From contig CAYRGN010000040.1 in the NCBI GenBank assembly GCA_964423865.1, forward strand, positions 1-35,361: a stretch of DNA of 35,361 nt, read 5' to 3'. The notes below the pieces were generated by a model. That model worked only from the letters and a program-made list of their open reading frames with translations. It searched no databases and was not told the origin of the DNA. Position 1 is the stretch's first letter; each line of letters begins with the position of its first letter. This DNA comes from Leadbetterella sp964423865. GTDB lineage: Bacteria > Bacteroidota > Bacteroidia > Cytophagales > Spirosomataceae. This document shows positions 7,951 to 16,653 of the stretch, piece after piece. A program made the translations under genes and the position numbers.

Positions 7951-8390
7951 TTGAGTAGTCCGTTAGAGTGGGAAAGTAAGTTAATTAAATTCTCTACATC
8001 CCGGTCACGCATATGTCCGCATGGCCTATAACGCGCATTTTCATCCCAAGCATTAAACAACAAGGAATTTGCTTTTGCCAAATCTATATTTGTTGCTTTT
8101 TCGTTATCAAATTTATTTTTTAACCCACTAAATATTAATAAAGTAAATAAATTATGTGTTTTTAGCGTCTTTCTTATATCACGAATACCTTTAATAGAAT
8201 TAGTATTTGAATCACTTTCGTCATAAAGGTTAGGGATTCCAAGCCTTTCACAAATCTTTCCTTTAAGTTTTAATTCTACACTATATCCCGCCAGATAGTA
8301 AGCTCCATCATACATCTCGTTGTTATACAATATCTCGGCTTCCTTCAACCTTTGTTCTGCCAAGTCGTTTATTTCTGCTGGATTCCTCAT
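7932..8390 (-). CDS. HEPN domain protein
   Basis: A 152-residue all-helical protein. The N-terminal half has the HEPN pattern: LKEAEILYNNEMYDGAYYLAGYSVELKLKGKICERLG (residues about 16-51, quoted here only by its ends LKEAEIL and KICERLG) followed by a THNLFTLL helix (79-86). The C-terminal helix holds R120-Y-R-P-C-G-H126, which formally fits the RX4-6H motif of HEPN ribonucleases. In this subfamily a W...RY motif is common without catalysis, so nuclease activity is uncertain. A TTG at 8435 would extend the frame, but it lies inside the -7 promoter element, so the ATG at 8390 was chosen. Base composition is clearly A+T richer than the flanking operons, suggesting acquisition. Confidence 0.82.
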   Translation of the reverse strand: MRNPAEINDLAEQRLKEAEILYNNEMYDGAYYLAGYSVELKLKGKICERLGIPNLYDESDSNTNSIKGIRDIRKTLKTHNLFTLLIFSGLKNKFDNEKATNIDLAKANSLLFNAWDENARYRPCGHMRDRDVENLINLLSHSNGLLKWIEQN

Positions 8391-8432
8391 TATAAAAGTT
8401 GTTTTGAAAACAATATATTTATATACTTCATT

Positions 8433-8462
8433 CAAAAATACATAGTTTTTGCTAATTTCAAA
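8433..8462 (-). promoter_or_regulatory. Promoter of the HEPN module
   Basis: Minus-strand TTTG (8462-8459), 18-bp spacer, then TATTTTTG (8440-8433). This matches the Bacteroidota -33/-7 consensus and predicts a start near 8427, downstream of the alternative TTG codon. Confidence 0.55.
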
Positions 8463-8490
8463 AAAAACAACCTCAAAAAAACTACCCCTT

Positions 8491-11400
8491 TCAATAATTC
8501 AGCACCGGGCTCAGCCACCTTTCGGCTTCTTCTACCGACACCTCCCGAACCCGCGCGTAATCTTCGATCTGGTCTTTGCTGATCTTGCCTAAGCCGAAAT
8601 ATTTGGATTGGGGGTGGGCATAGTAAAAGCCCGAAACAGCCGATGCCGGCCACATGGCCAGGCTTTCGGTTAAACGCAGCCCAATCTGCTGCTCTACGTT
8701 CAACAGCCGGAAGATATCCCGTTTCGGGTTGTGGTCCGGACAGGCCGGGTAACCCGGAGCGGGGCGAATTCCGCGGTATTTCTCTTTGATAAGTTCTTCG
8801 TTGCTCAGTTCTTCTCCCGACTGGTAGCCCCAGAATTCTTTCCGTGTTTTGGCATGAAGCAATTCCGTAAACGCTTCTGCAAAACGGTCTGCCAATACCT
8901 TCACCATGATGGCGTTGTAGTCGTCAAATTCTGTTTCAAACTCTTTGGCAATCTTTTCTGCACCGAAAATACCGACCGCGAACGCTCCGAAATAGTCTTG
9001 TCTACCCGTTTCGGCGGGCGCTACAAAGTCGGCCAGAGACAAGTTCGGAATGCCCGAACCTTTCTGCCCCTGCTGGCGAAGATGCTGAATAGTAGCGAGC
9101 ACCTTGCCCCGTTCGGCCGTAAATACCCGATGTTCATGTCCCGGCAGCTTGCAGTTGCACTGCACCGCCGTTTCCGTAAAATCGTACACCACCTGGGTAT
9201 CGTCATTTTCCACGTTGGTAGGCCAGAAACCAATCACCGCCCGGGCATCAAACCACTTCTCGTCCAGGGCCTTCTCCAGCATTTTTTTTCCGTCTTCAAA
9301 TAGTTTCTGCGCCTCTTTTCCCACTACCTCGTCATTCAGTATCTTGGGGTAATGCCCGTGCAGATCCCAGGCCTGGAAAAAGGGCGTCCAGTCGAAATAC
9401 GCTACAATTTCCTTCAAATTATAGTTTTCGAAAGATTTCGTACCCAGGAAACGAGGCACCGGGATGTCGTACGCCTCCCAGTCGGTCTGGAGTTTGTTTG
9501 CCCTGGCCTCTTTCAGTCCGATATACGTTTTCACGCCCTGGCGCTTATGGTAATCTTCCCGGAAGCGGGCGTAATCCAGTTTAACCGACTGAATATAACC
9601 GTCGCGCTGCTCCTTACTCAGGAGGTTACTCACCACCGGCACCGACTTGGAGGCGTCTAACACGTGAATCACCGGCCCGTCAAAGCAGGTATCTATCTTC
9701 ACCGCCGTATGCGCCCGTGAAGTAGTGGCGCCACCGATCAGCAGGGGAAGATCTATTCCCTTTTTCTGCATTTCCTTGGCTACATACACCATTTCATCAA
9801 GTGACGGCGTGATCAGTCCGCTGAGACCAATGGCATCTACTTCGTGCTTCACCGCCTCTTCCAAAATTTTCTCGGCCGGCACCATCACACCGAGGTCAAT
9901 AATCTCATAATTGTTACACGCCAACACCACCCCTACAATGTTCTTGCCGATGTCGTGTACATCGCCTTTTACGGTGGCCATCAACACCTTCCCGTTGTTC
10001 TGGGTAGTGTTGCCCGACTTGAGTTTTTCTTCTTCGAGGAAGGGCAGGAGGTAAGCCACCGCCTTCTTCATCACCCGGGCCGACTTCACCACCTGAGGCA
10101 GGAACATCTTGCCCGACCCGAAGAGGTCGCCCACCACGTTCATGCCGTCCATTAGCGGCCCTTCAATCACCTGCAGAGGACTGGGAAACTGGTGGCGAAT
10201 CTCCTCAATATCTTCATCAATATATTCTACAATACCCTTTACCAGAGCATGCTCTATACGTTTGCTTACCGCCAGCGTACGCCATTCCTGCACCACCTTC
10301 TCGTCTTCCCGGCCTTCCCCTTTCAGGCCTTCGGCCATTTCAAGCAGCACTTCCGTAGCATCGTCTGTGCGGTTCAGTAACACGTCTTCCACTGCTTTCA
10401 GCAGGTCTGCCGGGATGTCGTCGTACACTTCCAGCATGGCCGGGTTTACAATGCCCATGTCCATACCCGCCTGGCGACCGTGGTACAAAAAAGCCGAATG
10501 AATGGCCTCCCGCACGCGGTCGTTTCCCCGGAAAGAAAAAGAAACGTTACTCACTCCCCCGCTCACATGCGCATGGGGGAGGTTCTCCCGCACCCATTTC
10601 GTGGCTTCAAAGAACGAAACCGCGTTGATACGGTGTTCTTCTATCCCGGTAGCGACAGGGAAAATATTCAAATCGAAAATGATATCCTGGGCAGGGAAAC
10701 CCACTTTATGCACCAGGATTTCATAGGAACGTTTCGCGATCTCAGTACGTCTCTCCGTAGAATCGGCCTGTCCGTCTTCGTCAAAAGCCATCACAATTAC
10801 GGCCGCTCCGTATTTCTTGATGGTGCGGGCATGTTCAATAAACGCCTCTTCGCCCTCTTTCAGGGAAATGGAGTTCACAATGCCTTTCCCCTGTACACAT
10901 TTTAAACCGGCTTCAATAATCTCCCATTTCGAGGAATCGACCATCACCGGTATCCGGGAAATCTCGGGCTCGGCCGCCATCAGGTTCAGGAAGGTGGTCA
11001 TGGCTTCTACGCCGTCCAGCATTCCCTCGTCCATATTCACGTCAATCACGTTGGCCCCGCCTTCCACCTGGTCCAGCGCCACGCTCAGGGCATCGTCAAA
11101 CTTCCGGCTCTTGATCAGGCGAAGAAATTTCTTAGACCCCGTGACGTTGGTTCTTTCGCCCACATTCACAAAACCCAGCTCTGGGGTAAGAGTAAGGGGT
11201 TCCAGGCCACTCAGGCGAAGCATCGGGGCGATTTCCCTCGGCTTACGCGGCGTATAGTGTTTTGCCAGATCGGCAAATGCCCGGATGTGTTCGGGGGTGG
11301 TACCGCAACACCCACCTAGTATATTCACGTAGCCCTCTTCCAGGAACTCCCGCACCTGTTCTGCCATAAATTCGGGAGATTCGTCGTATTGCCCCATTTC

Positions 11401-12240
11401 GTTAGGCAGGCCCGCGTTAGGGTAAACACTCACGAAACAACTGGCCACACGGCTCAGCTCAGCCAGGTAAGGTTTCATGGCCCGGGCACCCAAAGCGCAG
11501 TTCAGGCCTATGGAAAGCAGCCCGGCGTGGGATACCGAATTGTAAAACGCCTCGGAGGTCTGACCGGTAAGGGTACGGCCCGACTGATCCGTGATGGTAC
11601 CGCTCACCAAAAGCGGCATTTCAAAGGCCGGGTTTTCCACCTTTCGGGCGTCAATAATCGTATTTGCCGCATAAAGGGCAGCCTTGCAGTTCAGGGTATC
11701 CGTCACCGTCTCGATCAGAAGACAATCCACTCCTCCGTCTATCAGGGCGTTCACCTGCATACTGAAGGCGTCTACCAGCTGATCAAACGTAATGGCCCGG
11801 AAACCGGGGTTGTTCACGTCAGGCGAAAGAGACGCCATTTTGGTGGTGGGCCCCATAGATCCGGCCACAAAACGGGGTTTCTCCGGATTGGCCCGGGTAT
11901 ATTCATCTGCCGCCTGCCGGGCCAGACGAGCGCCCTCCAGGTTGATTTCATACACCAGGTCTGCCATGTGGTAATCGTCTTGCGCCACCCACGTACCGCT
12001 AAACGTATTGGTCTCCAGGATGTCTGCGCCCGCTTCGAGGTATTCCTTATGAATAGCCAGGATCACATCCGGGCGGGTGATAGACAAAAGGTCGTTATTT
12101 CCTTTTATATCGTAGGGAAAGTCCTTAAAACGTTCTCCCCTAAAATCTTCGTCGGTGAGCTTGTAGCGCTGAATCATGGTGCCCATGGCCCCGTCCAGTA
12201 TCAAAATCCTTTTTCCAAGCTCTTCTTTTAATGATGACAT
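8491..12240 (-). CDS. metH: Cobalamin-dependent methionine synthase
   Basis: A 1249-residue full-length MetH, which transfers the methyl group of 5-methyltetrahydrofolate to homocysteine via cobalamin. All four modules are present. The homocysteine/zinc domain has ILDGAMGTMIQ near the start and GGCCGTTPEHI with C311 and C312 (E. coli C310/C311). The pterin-binding domain starts at GLEPLTLTPELGFVNVGERT. The B12-binding domain has DVHDIGKNIVG with the cobalt-ligating H762 (E. coli H759). The C-terminal SAM-binding reactivation domain has RPAPGYPACPDH. The frame is open to 12288, but the ATG at 12240 gives the expected N-terminus and lies downstream of a TATATTTG promoter element. It is divergent from an Lrp/AsnC gene. 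No cobalamin or SAM riboswitch is apparent in the short leader. Confidence 0.98.
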   Translation of the reverse strand: MSSLKEELGKRILILDGAMGTMIQRYKLTDEDFRGERFKDFPYDIKGNNDLLSITRPDVILAIHKEYLEAGADILETNTFSGTWVAQDDYHMADLVYEINLEGARLARQAADEYTRANPEKPRFVAGSMGPTTKMASLSPDVNNPGFRAITFDQLVDAFSMQVNALIDGGVDCLLIETVTDTLNCKAALYAANTIIDARKVENPAFEMPLLVSGTITDQSGRTLTGQTSEAFYNSVSHAGLLSIGLNCALGARAMKPYLAELSRVASCFVSVYPNAGLPNEMGQYDESPEFMAEQVREFLEEGYVNILGGCCGTTPEHIRAFADLAKHYTPRKPREIAPMLRLSGLEPLTLTPELGFVNVGERTNVTGSKKFLRLIKSRKFDDALSVALDQVEGGANVIDVNMDEGMLDGVEAMTTFLNLMAAEPEISRIPVMVDSSKWEIIEAGLKCVQGKGIVNSISLKEGEEAFIEHARTIKKYGAAVIVMAFDEDGQADSTERRTEIAKRSYEILVHKVGFPAQDIIFDLNIFPVATGIEEHRINAVSFFEATKWVRENLPHAHVSGGVSNVSFSFRGNDRVREAIHSAFLYHGRQAGMDMGIVNPAMLEVYDDIPADLLKAVEDVLLNRTDDATEVLLEMAEGLKGEGREDEKVVQEWRTLAVSKRIEHALVKGIVEYIDEDIEEIRHQFPSPLQVIEGPLMDGMNVVGDLFGSGKMFLPQVVKSARVMKKAVAYLLPFLEEEKLKSGNTTQNNGKVLMATVKGDVHDIGKNIVGVVLACNNYEIIDLGVMVPAEKILEEAVKHEVDAIGLSGLITPSLDEMVYVAKEMQKKGIDLPLLIGGATTSRAHTAVKIDTCFDGPVIHVLDASKSVPVVSNLLSKEQRDGYIQSVKLDYARFREDYHKRQGVKTYIGLKEARANKLQTDWEAYDIPVPRFLGTKSFENYNLKEIVAYFDWTPFFQAWDLHGHYPKILNDEVVGKEAQKLFEDGKKMLEKALDEKWFDARAVIGFWPTNVENDDTQVVYDFTETAVQCNCKLPGHEHRVFTAERGKVLATIQHLRQQGQKGSGIPNLSLADFVAPAETGRQDYFGAFAVGIFGAEKIAKEFETEFDDYNAIMVKVLADRFAEAFTELLHAKTRKEFWGYQSGEELSNEELIKEKYRGIRPAPGYPACPDHNPKRDIFRLLNVEQQIGLRLTESLAMWPASAVSGFYYAHPQSKYFGLGKISKDQIEDYARVREVSVEEAERWLSPVLNY

Positions 12241-12245
12241 AAATG

Positions 12246-12270
12246 GGTATATTTTGGCTCCAAATATACC
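12246..12270. promoter_or_regulatory. metH promoter element within an inverted repeat
   Basis: On the minus strand TATATTTG (12268-12261) fits the -7 consensus about 20 bp before the metH ATG. The same place is an imperfect palindrome: GGTATATTTTGG (12246-12257), a CT spacer, then CCAAATATACC (12260-12270), with one extra T in the left arm. A binding site for the divergent Lrp-type regulator is possible. Confidence 0.5.
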
Positions 12271-12351
12271 ACAATAAGATAAAAACATAAGTAAGTTTAT
12301 GAAAATATAGATAATTTATCTAAATATTTCGTATATTTTTGATATAATTTC

Positions 12352-12359
12352 TATTTTTG
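12352..12359 (+). promoter_or_regulatory. Candidate -7 element of the Lrp gene
   Basis: TATTTTTG at 12352-12359, with an identical TATTTTTG at 12334-12341 18 bp upstream. Either could be the -7 element, giving a leader of roughly 80-100 nt. No clear -33 match. Confidence 0.4.
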
Positions 12360-12446
12360 CACTTAGTTTGTATCCATTCTTATCCATTTTCGGTTCGGAA
12401 GGAATTCCTTAGAACAAGCCCAACGCACGTTAAATACAGAATAAAC

Positions 12447-12926
12447 ATGATAAAACTAGACGACACGGACAAAGACATTCTCCGTTATCTTCAGCAGGAT
12501 GCCAAGCTGACCACCAAAGAACTGGCCGGGCGACTGAACCTTTCTGCTACGCCGGTCTATGAACGCATCCGCCGCCTGGAAAACGAAGGAGTTATTAAAA
12601 AATATGTAGCCCTGGTAGACCGGGAGAAAATCGGGAAAGACCTGATGGTACTCTGCAATATCCGTCTGAAAGAACACGCCCGCGAAGCGGGAGCAAAGTT
12701 TGTACGGGCCATAGTGGCCATGCCCGAAGTGGTAGAGTGCCTCAATATCTCCGGTGATTACGATTTCCTGATCAAAGTAGTAGTCAGCGATATGCGCGAA
12801 TACCAGAGTTTTATTATGAACAAACTGGCCGGATTGGAAAACATAGGTTCTACCCAATCTATTTTTGTGATGGGCGAAATTAAAAATGAGACGGCGTATG
12901 AGCCGGCTAGGGCAATTACGAATTAA
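12447..12926 (+). CDS. Lrp/AsnC family transcriptional regulator
   Basis: A 160-residue regulator. An N-terminal AsnC-type winged helix-turn-helix (about 5-55: DTDKDILRYLQQDAKLTTKE, then LSATPVYERIRRLENEGVI) is followed by the RAM/AsnC ligand-binding beta-alpha fold (about 68-150, with CLNISGDYDFLIKVVV). The frame is open upstream to 12357, but the ATG at 12447 gives the normal family start IKLDDTDKDIL and lies downstream of the promoter elements. Members sense amino acids and form octamers. Its divergence from metH suggests control of methionine supply, possibly through the inverted repeat at 12246-12270 (inference). Its TAA stop (12924-12926) falls inside heptad array E. Confidence 0.94.
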   Translation: MIKLDDTDKDILRYLQQDAKLTTKELAGRLNLSATPVYERIRRLENEGVIKKYVALVDREKIGKDLMVLCNIRLKEHAREAGAKFVRAIVAMPEVVECLNISGDYDFLIKVVVSDMREYQSFIMNKLAGLENIGSTQSIFVMGEIKNETAYEPARAITN

Positions 12927-12984
12927 AAATTACGAATTACGGGATTTCAATTACGAATTACGAATTAAAAATTACGAATTACGA
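12915..12984. repeat. Heptad tandem array E (ATTACGA)
   Basis: Ten 7-bp units of ATTACGA with ATTAAAA, ATTACGG and GATTTCA variants. The first two units overlap the last codons and stop of the Lrp gene. Positions 12913-12943 recur exactly (31 bp) at 24749-24779 (array J). Confidence 0.96.
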
Positions 12985-13030
12985 GTTGGGGGGATTGCGA
13001 AGAGTGTGGAATTAAAAGCGAACAAAAAAT

Positions 13031-13483
13031 ATGAAAAAGATTTTTCTGCCGGCGCTCCTTCTAATGGGAAGTTGCCAGAGCCAGCAAACCGGAACTTTAT
13101 CGGGAACTTACCGTCTCCTTCACGCCACCACCATCAAAGGGGCAGACACCACCATTACGGCGGTAGACCCGGAACGCACGGAAATGTTGAAGATGTTTAA
13201 TGGGACCCACTTTTCATTTTTTAACCACGACAAATCACGGGGAACGGATAGTCTCAATACGCTGTTTGTCAGCGGTGCGGGAACCTACCTTTTCGATGGG
13301 GAAAACTATACTGAAAACCTGGATTTTATCAACATCAGGGAGTGGGAAGGGAAGCAATTTCACTTCAAACTGGAGTTTCGGGGCGATACGCTTGTACAGG
13401 AAGGGGAAGAAGTAATCCCCGAGCTCGGTATCAATCAGATCATCCGGGAAACGTATGTGAAAGTTGCAGGGGGGCGAAAATAA
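13031..13483 (+). CDS. Small lipoprotein, possibly lipocalin-like
   Basis: A 150-residue predicted lipoprotein with a lipobox ending at C15 (LLLMGSC). The mature part is rich in short beta-strands and opens with LSGTYRLLHATTIKGADTT, a pattern seen in small Bacteroidota lipocalin-like proteins that begin with G-x-W/Y. I cannot assign a function. The ATG at 13031 directly precedes the signal peptide. The final ten codons (TYVKVAGGRK) plus the following 65 bp are duplicated about 215 bp downstream. It probably forms its own transcription unit after the heptad array that ends the Lrp gene. Confidence 0.8.
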   Translation: MKKIFLPALLLMGSCQSQQTGTLSGTYRLLHATTIKGADTTITAVDPERTEMLKMFNGTHFSFFNHDKSRGTDSLNTLFVSGAGTYLFDGENYTENLDFINIREWEGKQFHFKLEFRGDTLVQEGEEVIPELGINQIIRETYVKVAGGRK

Positions 13484-13547
13484 CACAGGCGTTGCCACTG
13501 TCTGTTCGAGCGTAGTCGAGAACCGCGCCCCTCGAGAGCTCGAAGCC
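13449..13547. repeat. ~100-bp direct duplication, copy 1
   Basis: Begins in the last codons of the lipoprotein gene and runs into the intergenic region. It contains the dispersed motif TGTTCGAGCGTAGTCGAGAA at 13503-13522. It matches copy 2 at 13664-13763 apart from one inserted G and two substitutions. Confidence 0.93.
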
Positions 13548-13663
13548 CGAACGCCCTGCCTTGCTAAAGTGACATCAGCGCCTTAGCACCTTTGCAGCTC
13601 AGCAATAAAAACATTTCTTCCATTCCCACAGAGTCCTTTTTCAAAGAGACTCTGCGGAGACTA

Positions 13664-13763
13664 AAACGTATGTGAAAGTTGCAGGGGGGCGAAAATAACA
13701 CAGGGCGTTGCCACTGTCTGTTCGAGCGTAGTCGAGAACAGCGCCCCTCGACAGCTCGAAGCC
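13664..13763. repeat. ~100-bp direct duplication, copy 2
   Basis: Second copy of 13449-13547, still encoding the lipoprotein's last ten codons and stop but without a gene in front. The 116 bp between copies contain a hairpin (CAGAGTC 13629-13635, GACTCTG 13648-13654). The whole 13484-13967 gap holds no gene I can support. Confidence 0.93.
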
Positions 13764-13827
13764 TGCTATAATATTCTACTTTAAGATATTTAAGTACCAG
13801 CAACTTAGCACCAAATACGCCCTTCGA

Positions 13828-13868
13828 CCCTTCGTCGAGCTCAGGACAGGCTAAGCTCAGGGTGACAG
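13828..13868. repeat. Dispersed GAGCT(C/T)GACGAAGGG-type palindromic repeat
   Basis: CCCTTCGTCGAGCTCAGG (13828-13845) and CTAAGCTCAGGGTGACAG (13851-13868). The same family occurs at 24718-24740 and 24826-24855. Translating it gives the familiar artefact peptide ACPELDEG. Confidence 0.8.
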
Positions 13869-13967
13869 TGGCAACTTTGCGCCATTTCACCGCCCCATTT
13901 CACCGCCTCCTGCATAATCTGTGAGAAAAAATGAATTATTTCTCCAATCGTATCGTTATCAAAAAAG

Positions 13968-14372
13968 ATGATACAAAAGTTCAAAAAAATACTGGCACTG
14001 ACTTTGGCGCTTACGGTTCTCGTGAGTTCCCATTCTTTTGCCTGGTTTGAACACCTTTGTACCATCACCAAAATCAAATCGGTATCTTTTACACCGGAGT
14101 CTTGTGCAGGCGATAGGGGAGAGGATGCCCCCGCTACTACCCTGAAGAAAGGAACCTGCTGTGAAGTCACCCTGAAGGTGAATAAGGCCGACGATGCCAT
14201 CCAGCAGAACTATACTTTCTATTCTTTTGTGGCCGAAATGCCTTTCTGGCCGGCGTTCCAATTTGAACCGGAGATACTTTTTCTGGCCCAGGAACCGGTT
14301 TTGAGCCACGGCGATTCATCGCCGCCCTGTTCAGTTTTCCTCTATCTTCTTAATCAGCAGTTCATTATATGA
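13968..14372 (+). CDS. HYC_CC_PP family protein
   Basis: A 134-residue secreted or envelope protein with a signal peptide (hydrophobic 8-24, cleavage near SFA). It matches the HYC_CC_PP pattern: H29-L-C31 soon after the signal, the cysteine pair C64-C65 (KGTCCEVTLK), and P119-P120 near the C-terminus (SSPPCS), with a further cysteine at C46. The family is Bacteroidota-specific, small and functionally uncharacterised. The cysteine pattern suggests metal binding or disulfides. It lies 48 bp upstream of a TonB receptor followed by an HMA protein, which fits a metal-related role (inference). Confidence 0.85.
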   Translation: MIQKFKKILALTLALTVLVSSHSFAWFEHLCTITKIKSVSFTPESCAGDRGEDAPATTLKKGTCCEVTLKVNKADDAIQQNYTFYSFVAEMPFWPAFQFEPEILFLAQEPVLSHGDSSPPCSVFLYLLNQQFII

Positions 14373-14420
14373 AATTTGGATAAAGATGTTTTTCTTTTTT
14401 ATCCGTAATTTTACATATAT

Positions 14421-16622
14421 ATGAACCGATTCATTATTGTTATATTTCTGCTTTATGCCACGGCCGCCTATTCACAGGATGTGAAAGGAAAAGTAGCCGA
14501 CGACACCAATTCTGCCATTGTAGGCGCCACGGTCTCCTGGGTGGGCCACCCCCGAACCGCCGTCATGACCGACGAAAACGGCATGTTCTCCCTTCCCCGA
14601 ATATCCGCGGAAGACCGCCTCGCCTTTAGTTTCATAGGCTTTACACCCGATACCCTCTATATTACCCAAGACCGCTTCTATGCCGTGATCCTAAGGGAAA
14701 GAAGCAGAGACCTCGATGAAGTGGTGGTACGGGCCGCTGGTACGTCCTTAGACAGGCTGTCGCCCATCTTTACCCAGATCATCAGCTCCAAAGAGCTATT
14801 AAAAGCGGCCTGCTGTAACCTCTCCGAAAGTTTCGAAACCAACGCGTCCATCAGCGTGGGCAATACGGATGCCGTGACCGGATCACGACAGATTCAGCTT
14901 TTGGGCATGAGCGGATCGTACGTACAAACTACCCTCGAAAATATCCCCGCCATCTACGGGTTGGGACAGACTTTCGGGATGAACTACATTCCCGGTACCT
15001 GGATACAGGCCATTGACATCGGTAAAGGGGTAGGTTCTGTGGTCACCGGCGCTGAAAATATGGTAGGACACGTCAATGTGGAACTTAAAAAGCCCGATCT
15101 GCCCGAAAAAGTACTGGTCAACATGTACTTGAATAATTTCGGCCGCTCTGAAGCCAACCTGAACCTCGCCCAAAAATTAAAGAATGAGAAATGGTCATAC
15201 GCTCTGCTAACGCATGGATCGCTTCTAAAATCAGAAATAGACCAAAACGACGACGGTTTCCGTGACCTGCCCCGTTACCATCAGCTCAATATGCTGAATC
15301 GCTGGAAATACAGCGGCGACCGCCTGATGGCCCAATTTGGAGCGCGTTTTCTGACCGAAGACCGGGTGGGCGGACAGACCGGCTTTAAAAGCAATACCGA
15401 AACGCCGGGTCTTTACGGTTTCACCAACAATACGCAGCGCTACGAGGTTTTCTCCAAGACGGCGCTCCTTTTCCCTGATGCGCCATACCGCGGATTAGGG
15501 CTGATCCTGAACGGCACCGTTCACGACTCCGAGTCCTGGTTTGGCAAAACCCCATACTTCGGCCGCCAGAACACCCTCTACGGTAACCTGGTGTACCAGG
15601 ATATCTTCGGCAACACCAACCATACCTACAAGACAGGTGCCAGCTTTAGAAACGATGTATTTGACGAACAATATGGAAGCATATACCTGGATAGAAATGA
15701 AGTAGTTCCGGGTGTTTTCTTCGAGTACAACTATAAAAACACCGACAAAACCAGCATCCTGGTAGGGCTGAGAAACGATTTCCATAACCTGTATGGAAAT
15801 TTCTTTATACCGCGGATTCACGTGATGCAGAAACTGGCCGAAAAACATACCCTGAGGCTGTCGGCAGGGAAAGGGTATCGGGTGCCGAACCCCTTCGCGG
15901 AAGGCTACGGCATGCTGGTGAGTAACCGCACCGTACGCATCCTGGAAGACCTCAACCCCGAAGTATCGTGGACATTTGGGGCGAGTTATGTGATTGATTT
16001 CCTGCCCAATCTGTCTCTTTCAGGCGAGTTCTACCATACCCGCTTTGAAAACCAGATGATTACCGATATGGAACACGACGGTTACCTGTATTTTTACAAC
16101 CTGGAGGGAAAATCACGTACCAACAGCGCCCTGGTAGAGCTGAATTACGGTCCGGTGGAGCGCTGGGAGTTTAAAGTAGGCTACCGCTATGTCAACAACA
16201 AACAAACCGTGGGCAAACCCATGGGGGAGAAGGTATTCATGGATAAAATGTTTCTTCCCCAAGACCGCCTCCTGGTGAATATAGGGTACAGTTTTCCATA
16301 CGAAAAATGGAAGATAGACGGCACCCTGCATGTGAATGGACGCCAGCGTATCCCGGTAAGCCATGCCATAGGCGACCACATGAGCTACGCGGCTATGGAT
16401 TCGGAATTTGCGCCTACCTACATCAACGTGAACGGACAGATTTCCCGGAATTATCCTAAACTGGAAGTTTATGTAGGCGGAGAAAACCTCACCGGGTTCA
16501 AAATGAAAAACCCGGTCATCAGCGCCGCCCAGCCTTTTAGCCCTGAGTTTGATGCGGGAAGAATCTGGGGGCCGGTCACCGGAGCCACCGTGTACACTGG
16601 TTTTAGGTACAAAATAAAGTAG
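14421..16622 (+). CDS. TonB-dependent outer-membrane receptor, probably metal-related
   Basis: A 733-residue outer-membrane beta-barrel receptor. Order of parts: signal peptide (1-18), carboxypeptidase-like regulatory domain (about 20-90, DVKGKVADDTNSAIVGATV), TonB-box-like segment DLDEVVVRA (about 96-104), plug domain (about 105-225, with ELLKAACCNLSESFETNASI and its CC pair), then a 22-strand-type barrel to the end. It takes up a substrate across the outer membrane using TonB energy. The CC-containing plug and neighbours encoding an HYC_CC_PP protein and an HMA protein point to a metal or metal chelate rather than a glycan (inference); no SusD partner is present. The leader contains an imperfect stem (GGATAAA 14378-14384, TTTATCC 14398-14404). 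Confidence 0.93.
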   Translation: MNRFIIVIFLLYATAAYSQDVKGKVADDTNSAIVGATVSWVGHPRTAVMTDENGMFSLPRISAEDRLAFSFIGFTPDTLYITQDRFYAVILRERSRDLDEVVVRAAGTSLDRLSPIFTQIISSKELLKAACCNLSESFETNASISVGNTDAVTGSRQIQLLGMSGSYVQTTLENIPAIYGLGQTFGMNYIPGTWIQAIDIGKGVGSVVTGAENMVGHVNVELKKPDLPEKVLVNMYLNNFGRSEANLNLAQKLKNEKWSYALLTHGSLLKSEIDQNDDGFRDLPRYHQLNMLNRWKYSGDRLMAQFGARFLTEDRVGGQTGFKSNTETPGLYGFTNNTQRYEVFSKTALLFPDAPYRGLGLILNGTVHDSESWFGKTPYFGRQNTLYGNLVYQDIFGNTNHTYKTGASFRNDVFDEQYGSIYLDRNEVVPGVFFEYNYKNTDKTSILVGLRNDFHNLYGNFFIPRIHVMQKLAEKHTLRLSAGKGYRVPNPFAEGYGMLVSNRTVRILEDLNPEVSWTFGASYVIDFLPNLSLSGEFYHTRFENQMITDMEHDGYLYFYNLEGKSRTNSALVELNYGPVERWEFKVGYRYVNNKQTVGKPMGEKVFMDKMFLPQDRLLVNIGYSFPYEKWKIDGTLHVNGRQRIPVSHAIGDHMSYAAMDSEFAPTYINVNGQISRNYPKLEVYVGGENLTGFKMKNPVISAAQPFSPEFDAGRIWGPVTGATVYTGFRYKIK

Positions 16623-16625
16623 CAA

Positions 16626-16653
16626 TGAGATGTTAGAAAATAGAAATTAGATG
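16626..16653. repeat. Degenerate heptad array F (TTAGAAA)
   Basis: Four 7-bp steps (TGAGATG, TTAGAAA, ATAGAAA, TTAGATG) begin 3 bp after the receptor's stop. Each contains TGA or TAG near the unit's start. Confidence 0.55.

Noticed and set aside
11389..12231. 280-residue open frame opposite metH
   Set aside because: Antisense to the highly conserved homocysteine domain, with Arg/His-rich composition typical of antisense frames.
12241..12446. Cobalamin or SAM riboswitch in front of metH
   Set aside because: The metH leader is about 20 nt from the predicted promoter; no conserved B12-box or SAM-riboswitch core seen.
13664..13763. Second lipoprotein gene at the duplicated block
   Set aside because: Only the last ten codons and stop are duplicated; no start, signal peptide or body.
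13564..13890. 108-residue minus-strand open frame in the repeat patch
   Set aside because: It translates the dispersed repeat (artefact peptide ACPELDEG) and the duplicated block; not a credible gene.
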